Below are positions 1 to 10,801 of a stretch of DNA of 64,000 bases, one piece after another. The notes below the pieces were generated by a model. That model saw nothing but the letters and a program-made list of their open reading frames with translations, did not search any database and was not told where the DNA came from. The first letter of the stretch is position 1. Each line of letters begins with the position of its first letter. The position numbers were made by a program, and so were the translations under genes. The stretch comes from Letharia columbiana (Eukaryota > Ascomycota > Lecanoromycetes > Lecanorales > Parmeliaceae), in the NCBI RefSeq assembly GCF_014066305.1, contig NW_023501047.1:1116001-1180000 (forward strand), written 5' to 3'.

Positions 1-337
1 CAGCGGGGGTGGGGTGGGGGGAAGAAGAGAAGAGAGAGAGAAGGAGAGCGGATCCGAGACTTACCACGCGTCGGTCGAGTAATCCATGTAGTTGCTGACC
101 GGGTCCAGACCCGGCGAGCCGGGACAGCTGTCCTTGCCCGTGGGACAGCCCGTCGTGCTCTGGCTCTCCTGCGGCGTGTCGTCGCAGTAATCGCCCGGGT
201 CGCCGGTCGCGCACGTGTTGTCCTGGGCGGACGGGCGAGTCAGTCGGTCGGTCGGTCAGTTGGTCAGAACCCATTTTCTCGAAACGAGCACGACGGCCAT
301 CGGGATTGTTGTTCGGGGTGATGGAGAGAGAGAAAGA

Positions 338-370
<33 letters not shown>

Positions 371-1223
371 AAAGGCGACGAAACAGACCTGAAAAGTATG
401 CAACAAGCCGAACCAATGCCCCACCTCATGCACGGCCGTCTTCCCCAAATTGTACCCGAAGGCCGGGACCGGGGCCTTGGGCATGCTGCCCGCGAGCACG
501 TTGCACCCGTCGGTGGCGTAGTCCAGGGTCGGGTACTCGAGCGCCAGCCCGGCCGGGCCCGGGTACGTGATGGTGGTCGGCAGGGTGCAGTAGCCGAGCA
601 GGGTGGAGGCGGCCGTGTAGGCGTAGGGGGCGGCCGAGAGGTTGGTCTGGAAGTAGAGGTTCAGGGCCTCGTAGCTGCCGCGGCGGAGGGAGCGCTTCAT
701 CGGGGTCGAGGAGGCGTCCGTGGCCCAGGCGTCGTTGACGGTCCAGGTCGTCGAGATGAGTTTGAAGGCGATGCCGGCGGGGCGGTAGAGGCTGGTGAGG
801 ATGGAGACCTGGCGGGTTTGTCAATTCACAAGGAGAGTGGAGAGTGAGGAGGGGGGGGGAGATGGGTGAGAAGAGGAGTACCTGGCTGGAAACCATGGCG
901 GTCCGCACGCTGGGTGGGTAGTGGTCCATTTGGTCGATTGTGGAGACGAAGTGTATGTATGTTTGTACCACGATCGGCGAGCTTGCCTGTCGTTCCTGGT
1001 TGCCGTGTCGGGACTGCTCGAGGAAATCGGCGTGTGCTTGGCGGAGCTCATCGCTGGGGCCACGAGTGCCGCATACTTGGGTGACGTTTTGAAAAAGGTT
1101 GACATTTCGACCTACAGTGCCGAGGGTTCGCTTGTCAAGAAGGTCGACACTAGCACCAGCGGGATGGGCAGAGCTGGGAATGGCAGCAGTGGAGAGGAAA
1201 ATGAACACTATTGGAAGAAGCAT
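1..1223 (-). CDS. Secreted zinc metalloprotease, M43B (pappalysin-like) family, 3'-truncated by the window
   Basis: Coding exons read 1223-882, 808-389 and 222-65 on the minus strand, and a donor GTAAGT follows position 65, so at least one exon lies beyond the window. The protein opens with a hydrophobic signal peptide ([19 protein letters not shown]) followed by a propeptide-like stretch containing a KR pair. Exon 2 ends with [11 protein letters not shown], the HExxHxxGxxH zinc motif that supplies three His ligands and the catalytic Glu. Exon 3 carries the Cys-rich [15 protein letters not shown] segment and NYMDYS, the Met-turn of metzincins. This order (signal, pro, zinc site, Cys-rich, Met-turn) is that of fungal extracellular M43B proteases of about 280-300 aa, which degrade extracellular protein. 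The third Cys-rich exon leaves only a short C-terminal piece missing. Confident in family; substrate unknown. Confidence 0.9.
310..378. repeat. GA-rich microsatellite inside a metalloprotease intron
   Basis: Near-pure purine tract on the plus strand (runs of GAGAGA with A interruptions), lying inside the second intron (223-388) of the M43 protease gene. In the transcript it is a CT-rich tract. Confidence 0.85.
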
Positions 1224-1757
1224 GATGCAATCGTCCTATATTTCTGAGGGAATCGGTCGGCAAGGGGTAACCTTGGAACGCAAAGTAGACGTTTATGAAG
1301 TATCAAAAGGAGAGAAGTCTTTGTCGTGTTATACACCTCTACAGGAGAAGAGCTCAAAAGGGCATCTCAGAGCATCGGAGGTGGTACCGCTGGGGCTTCC
1401 ACAATGTCAACCGAAGCAAAGATTGCAAAGGTCCTCTGCTCTCAGCGGCGCCTTCCTGTGTGCATGAACCTTGCATTGAATCTGAAGCTCAGTGGACTGC
1501 ATCCGGATTCCCTAGGGTGAGTACAAAGGGATTCTTGTTGCTTTCCCAACGCCACCACCACCACTACCACCACTCCCCATCTTTAGGGCAGATCAACATC
1601 CCAGGCCAAAAATGTTGCAAACGAGGTTGTTTGGAAAGGAAATACCAAATTCTAGATTGCTATGCCCTTTTCAGCTGCGCCTGTTCAAAATATCACCAGA
1701 ACGCCAAACATTATTCCGGCAAAACGCACGTCGAGACGACGACGTTATATAAGTAGG
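1224..1757. other. Intergenic, metalloprotease 5' side / CDC50 3' side
   Basis: Holds the promoter of the protease (reads leftward) and the 3' flank of the CDC50 gene. Short open frames here have no recognisable content. Nothing else seen. Confidence 0.6.
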
Positions 1758-3355
1758 TCATGCTGCATCATTACCTGGTCTTGAAATCCCGGTTGCGGTC
1801 GCTGTGCTGGGTTGGTCATTGTTCCATGACAAATAGGTATGGTCTCCGAGTTTGCTACATGGACGATATCGTCAGTCCGGCCAGCCACGATGTAGGAAAG
1901 TCTCCATTATACGTACCGGGGCTTAATGAGATGGGTCACTGTGAATAAGGCGCCGAGGACAATGCAGATGCCACCAACTGCCACATACGCTATCCCAAGG
2001 AAAGGATTCTTCCCTCCCATCACTGTTCGAGTGGATATGACCAAGGATTTGGTGCCTCCATATATATCGACCGGAAAGTCTAGAATTGGGATTTCAGTAT
2101 GTGATAGCAGATTGAGGCGAACAACATACTATTTTCGATATCCACCTGGTACATGCTACACTGCATGGTCTCATTATCGTTGCGCTTCGCCAGCTTACTG
2201 AAATTCGGAAGCCCAGCAGTCCTCATCCAAACCTGAAAAGCTTCGTCGCTTTCCAAGTCTGGTAAGTTGTCCGAGGTGTAACCATCTTGGTATCGCAAAT
2301 ACCAGTTGGGTGGAGGAGTGATATCTGCAGGGTCGTATTTTGTAGGAGCATACAGAGCTTTATCGCTGCTCCAGGCGATACCATTTTCTGTCATGTTGTA
2401 TGTAACGTTGAAGGCAGAGCTATCGTGCACATTCAGCTGCACGGGATTTGCAAATGAATCGTTGAAGATTGAATTGGCGATGAGACCGCAAGGCCAGTAC
2501 GGCTTCCCATTGGGGTCGGTGTTCAAAGGACTACACGCGCCAAGAGAATTGTTGTTTATAGCATCGCCCTTCAATTGATTCGAGTCCAGAGATTTAACGT
2601 ATCGGCGGTGGTTTTGGTAGAAATTCGTGAGACGGTAGTAGAGGAGTACCGGAGGTTTGAGGTTGTCGGGGATGTTGAACTGCAATGAGCAGACCGAAGT
2701 ATCCACAGGATGGTCACTGTAGTAGGTACGGTTGATGTTGTATGATCTCCATTTGTATGTTGGGTTGCTTGAGCAATTCGAATTGGAGCCTTTGAATGAC
2801 GACGAAGTATATTTGCTGGGAATTGTCTGGTATTCTGTGCTGTCAATCGAGGTATTTTGTGCCTCGTCCCGACAATGAGTATAGTCGATTGATATCTCTT
2901 GCACCTATCAACGTGTCCATTAGCAAGATGCGTGGGAGTGTGGAAAGTCTGATTGAGGTTGGCTGACTTGGGCACTGGCGTAGAGTAGAAGCCCTCCTAT
3001 TGGAGCGAAGATGATTCCAACTATGAAAAAGAGAGGCAAAACCGTCTTGGGTGTAAGGATGGGTCTGCAAATTGTTCAGTAGTGGTCCGTAACGGGGACA
3101 TGTAGCTGGTAGGAGGTCGCAGGCCACTTACTGCCACGCTTTCAGTCGCTGCTGCCGGAAGGCAGTATCTGTAGAGCCGCGAGGCTTTTGTCAGACACTG
3201 GACAAATCTTGAAAGTACCGGTATACCGGCCAACGCTGTTTGGGAGGCGTGAAGGTGGTGAGCTTACTAGCTGGCCTTCTGTTCTTTGCCTTCTTCTGCA
3301 CCTCATCGTGGTCTTGACCATCTACCGACTCCGTGTGTGTCTGAGTTTGCGACAT
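1758..3355 (-). CDS. CDC50: Cdc50/Lem3-family subunit of P4-ATPase phospholipid flippase
   Basis: Six exons join in frame: 3355-3268, 3168-3132, 3064-2968, 2904-2130, 2079-1917 and 1854-1758, giving 418 aa. The cytoplasmic N-terminus runs [23 protein letters not shown], characteristic of Cdc50 proteins, and leads into TM1 ([20 protein letters not shown]). A large exoplasmic loop follows with paired cysteines and many N-x-S/T sites, including [14 protein letters not shown]. Next come [12 protein letters not shown] and TM2 ([20 protein letters not shown]), then the [17 protein letters not shown] tail. Family knowledge: the beta subunit escorts Drs2/Dnf-type ATPases out of the ER and is needed for aminophospholipid translocation. 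Length and topology match the family, and the gene looks intact. Start chosen as the only ATG upstream of the conserved RRPA segment. Confidence 0.95.
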
Positions 3356-4100
3356 TGTGCGATTGAAGTACGCATGAGTGCCTTCGGAACAGTATGCTTG
3401 TGGTTGGTAAGCTTGAGGTCGGCGGTTGATGGCAAGTGTGGCAGCACAGGTAGGCGTAGGGCTGACGCCAAGGACGTGCCGCAATCGAAAACACTTCATA
3501 CGGATTATCTCGCATTACGTGCATAAATTAACTCCGAATTAGCTCAAAGGTCCTGCATATAAGATATGTATGGGTGTCATTGACTTCATTGCACTGGGTT
3601 GGACTAGATACAGGCTCAAAAAGAGAGCGAGCATAATGCTTCTGGCCCGCCATTCCAATCTCCCTCCCGGAGTCACTCCAATTCACGTGATATCAGTCAA
3701 TTGCCTCCCTCCTTACTCTGTTCCCTTCGGTTCAAGCCGAGGCCAATCGTACGTGATCCATATCCTGTCATTATGTCCATCAAAACATTGCCCAGAGGCA
3801 AATAGAAAGCGAAAAGGGGTATCTGTGAGCTGAGTGCTAGACCGAACAATCTGTGGTCAAGAGCAATGATGTGCCGAACACCGTCGCTGTGAAGAAGGTG
3901 TCGAACCGAGTGGAGAGGAAACCTGAGATGCGCCTTGCCCGAGTCGATCGGTGAATGCGGGTCCTGCCCGTGGATGTTCCTGGAAAAAGTGGAGTGTCGT
4001 AATATCGGATCGCCTTATTCAATCTGATCGTCGTAGAATGAGTGTAGATGTTGAATTTGAATTTCGTAGATAGTGATTAGGGTGTGGGTGAAGCAGTGAT
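3356..4100. other. Intergenic between CDC50 and SWIRM gene
   Basis: Promoter side of CDC50 and 3' flank of the SWIRM gene. Small open frames on both strands have no recognisable domains or splice support. Confidence 0.6.
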
Positions 4101-5243
4101 TCAGAGGTATTGTAGGAAGTAGCTTTTGCCGAACCACCCAACCTTGTCGTAAGCGGTCCATAACTTGCTAGCCTTGTTGACATCGATCTTACAAGCTTGC
4201 TGAGCATCCGTCTTCCTAAATTCTTTGCCAATCCGGAGAGCGTTGAGGCGGGCCTCGAAGATTCGTCGCTTGCTGCAGAGATAAGTTGCACAGCTCAAGC
4301 GGAGAGTGCCTGCGAGGTTGATTTCGGCCTCATGGAGCATGTTTCGATCCGGGTCATTGGACAGGTTAAGGACGTTGTTGCTAGCCCAATCTGCCTTTAG
4401 AACCTTTGGATTTCCTTTTGGAAGGGTGTCTGTAGGAGGTGCGTAGTCGGGAAGAGAGTTGTAGTCGACGTCCTCGCGCTTTGTGCCAGGCAAGCGGTCA
4501 GGCGTTGCCGAGCGTCCTTTGTCTGGATAGCCCATCAACTTGGCCATTGGTGAAGCTTTCGGGGTACGCTTGACCCTTGGGACTGGAGCCTTGGTGGGTG
4601 TTGCCACACGGTTGATGGCTCGCTTTGCCTGCTTCGGTGCTGGAGCAATGGCGACCGGAATAGCTCTTGTGCCGGGTCTGGCACAGATACGTTTCGCTTG
4701 CCAGTATTGGTCTTCCACCTCTTCCCGTTGTCTCTTCATGTAGGCACCAGGATTGCGGTTATAGAGACTACCGATCTGAGAGACGCAAGCCAGTGCAAGG
4801 CGGTACTCGTCACGCGTAGGGCGGTTGGTCTTTTTGCCACCTTGCATTGCAATGTGATTGCTGATGATGTCTTCCGTGTGCGAGTTCGAAGTTTCTGCCG
4901 GGAACAGAGGATGTTCTTCAACAGACTCAAAGGACCCTTCTGGATACAATACAGGGTCTTTGACCAGCTCAGACCGCCGTTCATGACTTTGCGGCGATGC
5001 ACGCTCGGCCTTTGCTCCTTTGTACCGCTTGTTCATCCATGGCGAGACAGGTGGTGATGGTAGGATTCTCAGCGTCTTGGTATCTGGAGTCGTGCTCTTT
5101 GCCATTGGCGCGAGTGTCTGTTCCGGGCTCAAGCGATAGGAATGTGCTGTGGATGGGGATTTCGCGGGTGTGATAGAGAAGCTCTCAAGTGGTTTTGCCT
5201 CCGGAGGAGACATGAGGTTCGATATTGTAGGCAAGCGTGACAT
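4101..5243 (-). CDS. SWIRM-domain protein (Fun19/Laf-like)
   Basis: Single exon, 380 aa. Residues 1-270 are low-complexity and basic, rich in Pro/Ser/Thr/Lys, with many S/T-P sites (SPPVSP, TPTKAPVPRVKRTP) suggesting a phosphorylated disordered region; about residues 140-165 (RDEYRLALACVSQIG) form a short conserved-looking helix. The last about 95 residues form a SWIRM domain: ADWASNNVLNLSNDPDRNML, then LSCATYLCSKRRIFEARLN and TDAQQACKIDVNKASKLWTA, ending in WFGKSYFLQYL. SWIRM domains bind DNA or histones in chromatin complexes; stand-alone fungal versions include budding-yeast Fun19 and fission-yeast Laf1/Laf2, the latter linked to Clr6 histone deacetylase. The exact role here is inferred. 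The upstream gap is unusually long, compatible with a long leader. Confidence 0.88.
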   Translation of the reverse strand: MSRLPTISNLMSPPEAKPLESFSITPAKSPSTAHSYRLSPEQTLAPMAKSTTPDTKTLRILPSPPVSPWMNKRYKGAKAERASPQSHERRSELVKDPVLYPEGSFESVEEHPLFPAETSNSHTEDIISNHIAMQGGKKTNRPTRDEYRLALACVSQIGSLYNRNPGAYMKRQREEVEDQYWQAKRICARPGTRAIPVAIAPAPKQAKRAINRVATPTKAPVPRVKRTPKASPMAKLMGYPDKGRSATPDRLPGTKREDVDYNSLPDYAPPTDTLPKGNPKVLKADWASNNVLNLSNDPDRNMLHEAEINLAGTLRLSCATYLCSKRRIFEARLNALRIGKEFRKTDAQQACKIDVNKASKLWTAYDKVGWFGKSYFLQYL

Positions 5244-7222
5244 GCTTGGTGGGTGTGTCGATGACTTTTGATGAATGTTGTAGGAGGAGAGATTACTGGA
5301 GGCTGGCGAGGATAGTTGTAGATGATGTGGTAGCAGGCAGAAGTCAATGGACGCCTGTGGCTGCGTTGAAAGCGATTTGTCAGGTGTACGGTGTTAAGAG
5401 GTGTTAAGAGGTGGTCCGAGAGGGTGGCAAAGGCTCGGAGGCGGGACAACGTTGGAATGTTCTAAAGGATCGATGGCCAAGAATTCAAGAGATGGAAAGC
5501 CAGCAGTCGTTGATGATGATCTATGATGGAAGAGCTTTGTGGAGGAAGGATGGAATGTAGAAGATGAGGGAGCCTTGTTCAGAAGTTCAGAACAAGGCTG
5601 GCGGTGAATAGCAGGAGGAAGGAAGGAGTCAATAGGAAGGGACAATGAGTGGGGCGCAGAAAGTGAATTGGGGGGGTCAATGGTCAGGCAGCAGAGTTTG
5701 CATCAGATGATGACTGGTTCAAGATGATGACTCGCAAACGATGATGAGGCAAAGGGAAGAGGGAGAGGGAGAGTAAAAATGCTGCCTCTTCCTTCAGGTC
5801 TTGGGAAGACTAAGCGCCATTGGCATCCTGTGGTCAGCCGGCAGTGAAACGACTGGGCCGTAGGATCGTAGCAGAAAGTGCTAGATGGTTCCACCCGTGA
5901 TTGGTCAATGGGACGGAAGAGAGACTAAACAATGTTTTCCTTTGTCCGAGATGGTGTGGTGATGGTTCGAGCAAATAAGTCAGATGCTACCTTGGGAGTG
6001 GGAACGAGTGGAACAATAATAATGGAAAATATTTTAGTAGTAATAGTTCTTTGGATAGTCTGAGTGAGTCAATATTTGACACCAGGCAACAAGAAGCCTA
6101 GTCTCATCTTTGCGCCACTCTGCTCCCCGGATATCTCCTTTTTCCCTTTCCCCAGGACCCCCCCAATACCCAAAAATGCCCTAAAAAAAGCAAATTAAGG
6201 GGTCCACAGGGCACTCAGGTCCCTCGTGCCTCCGTAGCCCTTCCCGCCTATGTACCCCATGCTTCTTAAAACACCCAAACCTCCCTGTCGCGCATATCTT
6301 GAGCCACACACAGACCCTCGGGAAGAAACTCAATTCAAAGTGCATATCCCAAGTGCATTTGTTATACACCATCTCGATACATGATACACAAACCATTCAT
6401 GACCTTGAAAAGCTTCACGGAAAAGGAGAACCAATTGCCGACCTCACAGACAAATGTGATGCTCTTTGGCGTCAGCCTTGCTCTCAATGTTCACATGCCA
6501 TGGGAGCGTGGGAGATCGGCAAGAAAAGGATGCAGCCATCGGGACGTCATGCGCATCCTTTATGCACCAATGCACTACGGTCAATTGACCTCACTCAGCC
6601 TGTGATACGAAATGGTATATCGTCGCTTTTCACTTGGACTAGTCAGTGGTGTAGTAAGAATTGGAAGCAGCGTAGTTGGTCACGATGCCATTTCCGTGTA
6701 TGCTTCTCTCTCCCATTGTGAGAGAAGGAACCAAAGTCTCCCACCATCTCCAAGTCCGCTTTGTGATAGAAAGTAATCAGAGTGCCTCTGTCGGAGGATT
6801 AGTCCAAACCAATAATGGGTAGGAGGGGTCATCGCGCATCACGGAACAGTATTGTAGGAGAAAAATGTCCTGAGATCGGAGACATCGGTCATCATTTCCT
6901 ATCAACTTTTGAATGCTGACCAGGCCGTAAAGACATCATCAAACTAGCATACATGAGTAGCCATCGCTATGCAACACGGCCTTTGTGGCTTCAACATCAT
7001 CTCTCTCTGCTCTTCGCCCTTCGATATCCCCACCAAGATTGCCTTCAATGCTTGGGTATAAAATCGTTAATGCGTGAATGCCGGAAATCAGAATACAAGA
7101 ATTGTAGATTCCTCGCGGAAGCCCCCTTCAACCGCCGCCAGGCGAGATATGCTGTCGCTGTTGGAAGACAAGAAGAATGTGATGATCCACGTCCTGGGCG
7201 AGTAGAGAGGTCTGGGAGAGCT
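5244..7222. other. Two-kilobase gene-free interval upstream of the SWIRM gene
   Basis: Contains the promoter and probable long 5' leader of the SWIRM gene and the 3' flank of the Gis2-like gene. Polypurine/polypyrimidine patches occur around 5750-5780 and 6130-6180. No open frame has domain content or convincing splice continuation. Confidence 0.5.
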
Positions 7223-8266
7223 TTAATTGGGGCAAGCTGCCTGAACGTGTCCTGGCTGCTTGCACTTGTAGCAGACGCGCTCCGAAGAAGGTTCCGAGGG
7301 GCAGTCGCGGCTCAGATGTCCTTGCTCGCCACCTGTTGCGGTCAGTCAGACTTGGAAGATGCCTCCAGGAGCGGGTGTGACATACAGTTGTAGCATTTCT
7401 GGCCTTGGGTGCAGTCACGAGACATGTGGCCATAGCCTCCGCAAGAGTAGCAGGTTTGACCTAGACAGATTGGGGGATTAGTATCGAACAGACGTAGAGC
7501 GGACAACGAGAGCGAGCGAGCCTCTCCCAAAAAGGATGAGAAACATACCTCCGCCTCCTCCACGGCCTGCACCTCCTCCGTACCCTCCTCCACCGTATCC
7601 TCCACCTCCATAGCCGCCTCCTCCACCTCCACCGTAGCCCTCGGTACAATTCCTAGCGATGTGGCCAACCTTGCCGCACTACAAGTCGTAGTCAGCGCTG
7701 CAGCGAAATCAAACCAGACTTTGTTACCTTGTAGCATTCTTGGCCGCCTCCTCCGCCAGAATATCCGCCGCCCATGCCCCCTCCTCCACCAGCACCAGCA
7801 CCAGCATTGGGGCACTCTCGGCTCAGGTGGCCGACCTCATTGCAGCGGTAACAGGCCTTCTCTTTCTGAGGAGCATTGCATTCGCGAGAGACATGGCCTT
7901 CTTCGCCACCTAGTAAGGTCAGTTGACGGCTTTCGAGAGGGGCTTCTCGACACTAACAGTTGTAGCAGGTGGGGGTACCACGCTTTGGGCAATCGCGGGC
8001 TTGATGAGAGCTGTCGCCGCCTGTTGAGATAGCGACAGGTCAGCCATGAATCTTCGCCCATGCATTGAGACATCGAGGATGCCAAGGAACGCTGGTACTA
8101 AGTACAGAGCAACCAGGGTTGGCAATGTAGAAACTGTGGGCCAGTAGAGTGCGTTGCGATCCAGGTGTTTAGTGTTGCAGCTTTTAAAATAGCAGAAGAC
8201 GAGAAAAGGGCGATTCAGTAACGCACAGTTATAGCAGCCGCGCCCGCCAGGTTGCTGGTAATCCAT
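7223..8266 (-). CDS. GIS2: Gis2/CNBP/Byr3-type protein with seven CCHC zinc knuckles
   Basis: Exons 8266-8227, 8020-7958, 7909-7728, 7678-7549, 7460-7386 and 7332-7223 join in frame to 199 aa. Seven CX2CX4HX4C knuckles follow in order: CYNCGDSSHQARDC, CYNCGEEGHVSREC, CYRCNEVGHLSREC, CYKCGKVGHIARNC, CYSCGGYGHMSRDC, CYNCGEQGHLSRDC and CYKCKQPGHVQAAC. Two Gly-rich linkers, one with AGRGGGGG, separate knuckles 3/4 and 4/5. Family knowledge: Gis2/CNBP proteins bind G-rich single-stranded nucleic acid and mRNAs, associate with translating ribosomes and stress granules, and help resolve G-quadruplexes. Seven knuckles and about 200 aa match the family. Three phase-1 introns split the same second Cys codon of a CYNC motif and a fourth lies one base away; see findings. 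Confidence 0.95.
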
Positions 8267-8708
8267 GATTACTGGTATCTATTGATCTATGCAAGTACTT
8301 AAGGTCAGCGTGGAAGCGCCATTGATATTTCACTGAGTTCGAGCGTCGCTGCTTGAGGCTTCTGAATGGTGAACGGTGGGTCCGCTTACTTTGGTCGAGA
8401 TCGGCAAGGACTGTACCAAAGCGCAATTGTCAGTGGTAAGCAACGAAAATTCAGTCGTTACAGGAGGTGATGAGGTTGTTGACAGGAAATTTTGGTTTGG
8501 TGTCAAGCATGAGATTTGCCGGGTCGTGGGGCAAAAGCGCTAAAGAAAGCTCGCTAAAGAACCCTGGATCTTGGCATCCTCGTCATTTTCAACGGACGGT
8601 CAGAAGCACAAAAGAAGTCACTGCCCAGCAGTAATCCATGCCATGACGATGTGATCAAATGTCAAATTCTAGCGCTTCTTATTCAAACATATCGACGCAT
8701 TGACCTTG
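8267..8708. other. Intergenic, GIS2-like promoter
   Basis: Promoter and 5' leader of the Gis2-like gene. A leader intron is possible but not demonstrable. Nothing else seen. Confidence 0.5.
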
Positions 8709-10572
8709 CTATTCAAAATCATACACCACCAACGCCTGAGTCCCTAGCATCTTCTCCCGGAGTAGTACCACCTTCTCTTCGTCGAATGCAACCCAGCCAT
8801 GGGTGACAGTCGAATCATCAAATGCTTGCTCTCGCATGAACCTAGGGCCGGCAACAGCACCAATGTCGGCTCTCGATGTGTTTTCTATTTTCGTCTCAGA
8901 GGTAGCCCTCTTAGGACGTACTCGTACGCTAGCTTCGCCTGCAGCTGCCCGTTTTCGGGATGTGCTCGAAGACATCCCACCTTCCAGCTCCCATACCCGT
9001 AGCTCGTTACCTCGTGCACTGACAGAGACAGCCTTGCCACGGTCACCAACATGAGCTCCAGAAACGGAAGAAGTGTGGCCCCACAGCCGGCTTCCCACAC
9101 CTACGCTCAGCTCCTCAGCATTTGATGTGACCATATAAAGTGTGAGCGTGTTATCCGGGTGAGCTGATAATAGATAAGGATGATTGTATGAAAGAGACGT
9201 CGGTTTACTGCCAAGAGCCATCCTCACGCCTGTAACGACTCGTTGGTCCAAAGTGGTCGTACTGTAATTGTGCACTGACCGATCCAGTTGTGGATTCGAC
9301 GGTGGCGATAGAGCACCTCGAGTCGCTGCAGATGCCACACGAGAATCAATGATGGTGCCATCTGGTGTTATACGAATCTCTTGCAATCCAACGGACCATC
9401 CAGACGTCCAAGTGGGCATTGCATAAGCTATCGAAGCAACGATGCTAGTTGATGAAGCCCTGATGGCAAGTGATATTGGAGGATAGGCCGTCTGCGACCT
9501 CAACGAGGATATCAAGGTCGGAGGCCGCATCATTGCATCATCGTCTACCTCTCCCTCGTTCACACCAGAGGCACCTAGATCTTCTTGGGCATCTCCGTGA
9601 GAATTTTTCACAAGGATTTTAGGCTCCTTAGTGAAGATGGAATCCATGTTGTTTCTTCTGCCGGAAGTCGACTCGAGATTGCTCATGATTTCCTCTGGTT
9701 CATGACCAAAGCGATATAGGGATAGTAGAGGTGCTCCAGTCATGGTCAGTAAATACGGTGAAGCGTACGCAATGGCATGAATCGCGCCGTTCCTGGATGG
9801 AGCATGCACATATCGGCATGCAAATCTCCTCTCATTCCGCTGTAGTGTGTAGATCGCAAAGCTGCCATCATCATACCCAACCGATACATTCACTCGATCC
9901 CTTCTTGACTGTGCTCCATCGATTGACAAAGATGTCGGACCAGCACTGCGATCATCCTTGCCCCTGTAAAATGGCGTGGTAGCAATCAGCCGATCAATTC
10001 CTTTCAGCACCCACGCTCTCAAACCAGCGACTGGGTCCGCAGTCACAACTATGTCCTCATGCAAGCGTACTAGCAGTGGAGGTTGTGAAGGGTGTTCTGC
10101 AAGTTGGATTTCGCTGACATTTGCGCTGCCCCTTGACCAGTTATGGCGTAGCTTGTATTGTCTCTTCCAATTGGTCACGCTTCCTCTCCTTACAAGATGG
10201 TCATCATCAAGCCATTTAGATATCTTGGACGAGTAGTATAAAGACTTTGGGGACTGTTCCTGGTCTCGAACGCCTGGTATTCGAGAAGCCCGGGGGCGAA
10301 CAAAGCGGTCGTAGAAAAGAGCCTTCCACAGTTGGAGGTCACCAGCCAAGGAGTTGAGGCGGTGAGAAAGTCTGCACGGTCAGCTATGAGTTTCGGAGTA
10401 ACGTTCTGCAGGCGCACCTTTGGCAGAGAACAAGGTCTGAGACTGATAGGTAGGAGAGAGTTCTTATGAGAAGCTCATCGCTCAAGTGTGACAGTCTGTC
10501 TGGATCGCTAGGACGTAGACGCTTTGCTGGGCGGTCGTCTGTTTCTTGATCCTCATGAGAGCGCTTTGCCAT
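8709..10572 (-). CDS. F-box protein with C-terminal WD40-like repeats
   Basis: Two exons, 10572-10418 and 10371-8709, joined by a canonical 46-nt intron, give 605 aa. The N-terminus is basic (MAKRSHEDQE, PAKRLRPSD) and is followed by an F-box at about residues 24-65 (LSHLSDELLIRTLSYLSVSD, then LVLCQR|LSHRLNSLAGD). The rest contains propeller-like strands, the clearest being LWGHTSSVSGAHV followed by GNELRVWELEGG. An acidic/Ser-rich insertion lies near residues 250-290, and a Lys/Arg patch (SRKRAAAGEAS) near the C-terminus could be a nuclear signal. Family knowledge: such proteins act as substrate receptors of SCF (Skp1-cullin-F-box) ubiquitin ligases. The substrate is unknown. The gene shares a 229-bp divergent promoter with the Sae2-like gene. 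Confidence 0.85.
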
Positions 10573-10801
10573 TGCAGCTTCTCACGACGGAGAGATACCG
10601 TAGAATCGGTCGAAGTGGAAGTAAGGAAGTTCTGCCTCTTTCTCGGCAAGCATCCCGGCTTCGGAGATAAGATAACTACAACCCGAACGTTGGTCGCGTC
10701 TCTACAAAGAGCGCGTCCACAAACAATTAAAACCCCCACCTTGAGGATGAATTAGCAGACTCGCAACGAAGGGGGGAGGGCAGGAGCCCCAGCTTATTTC
10801 A
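10573..10801. promoter_or_regulatory. Short divergent promoter between F-box/WD40 and Sae2-like genes
   Basis: Only 229 bp separate the two start codons, so both promoters and 5' leaders must share this interval. No clear TATA box is visible. Confidence 0.65.

Noticed and set aside
215..847. 210-codon plus-strand open frame
   Set aside because: Antisense to the M43 protease exons 2-3, which carry clear zinc-site and Met-turn motifs. The frame is a GC-rich shadow.
7461..7815. Minus-strand frames with repeated Trp-Arg or Glu-Val patterns
   Set aside because: Out-of-frame readings of the Gly-rich linker codons of the Gis2-like gene.
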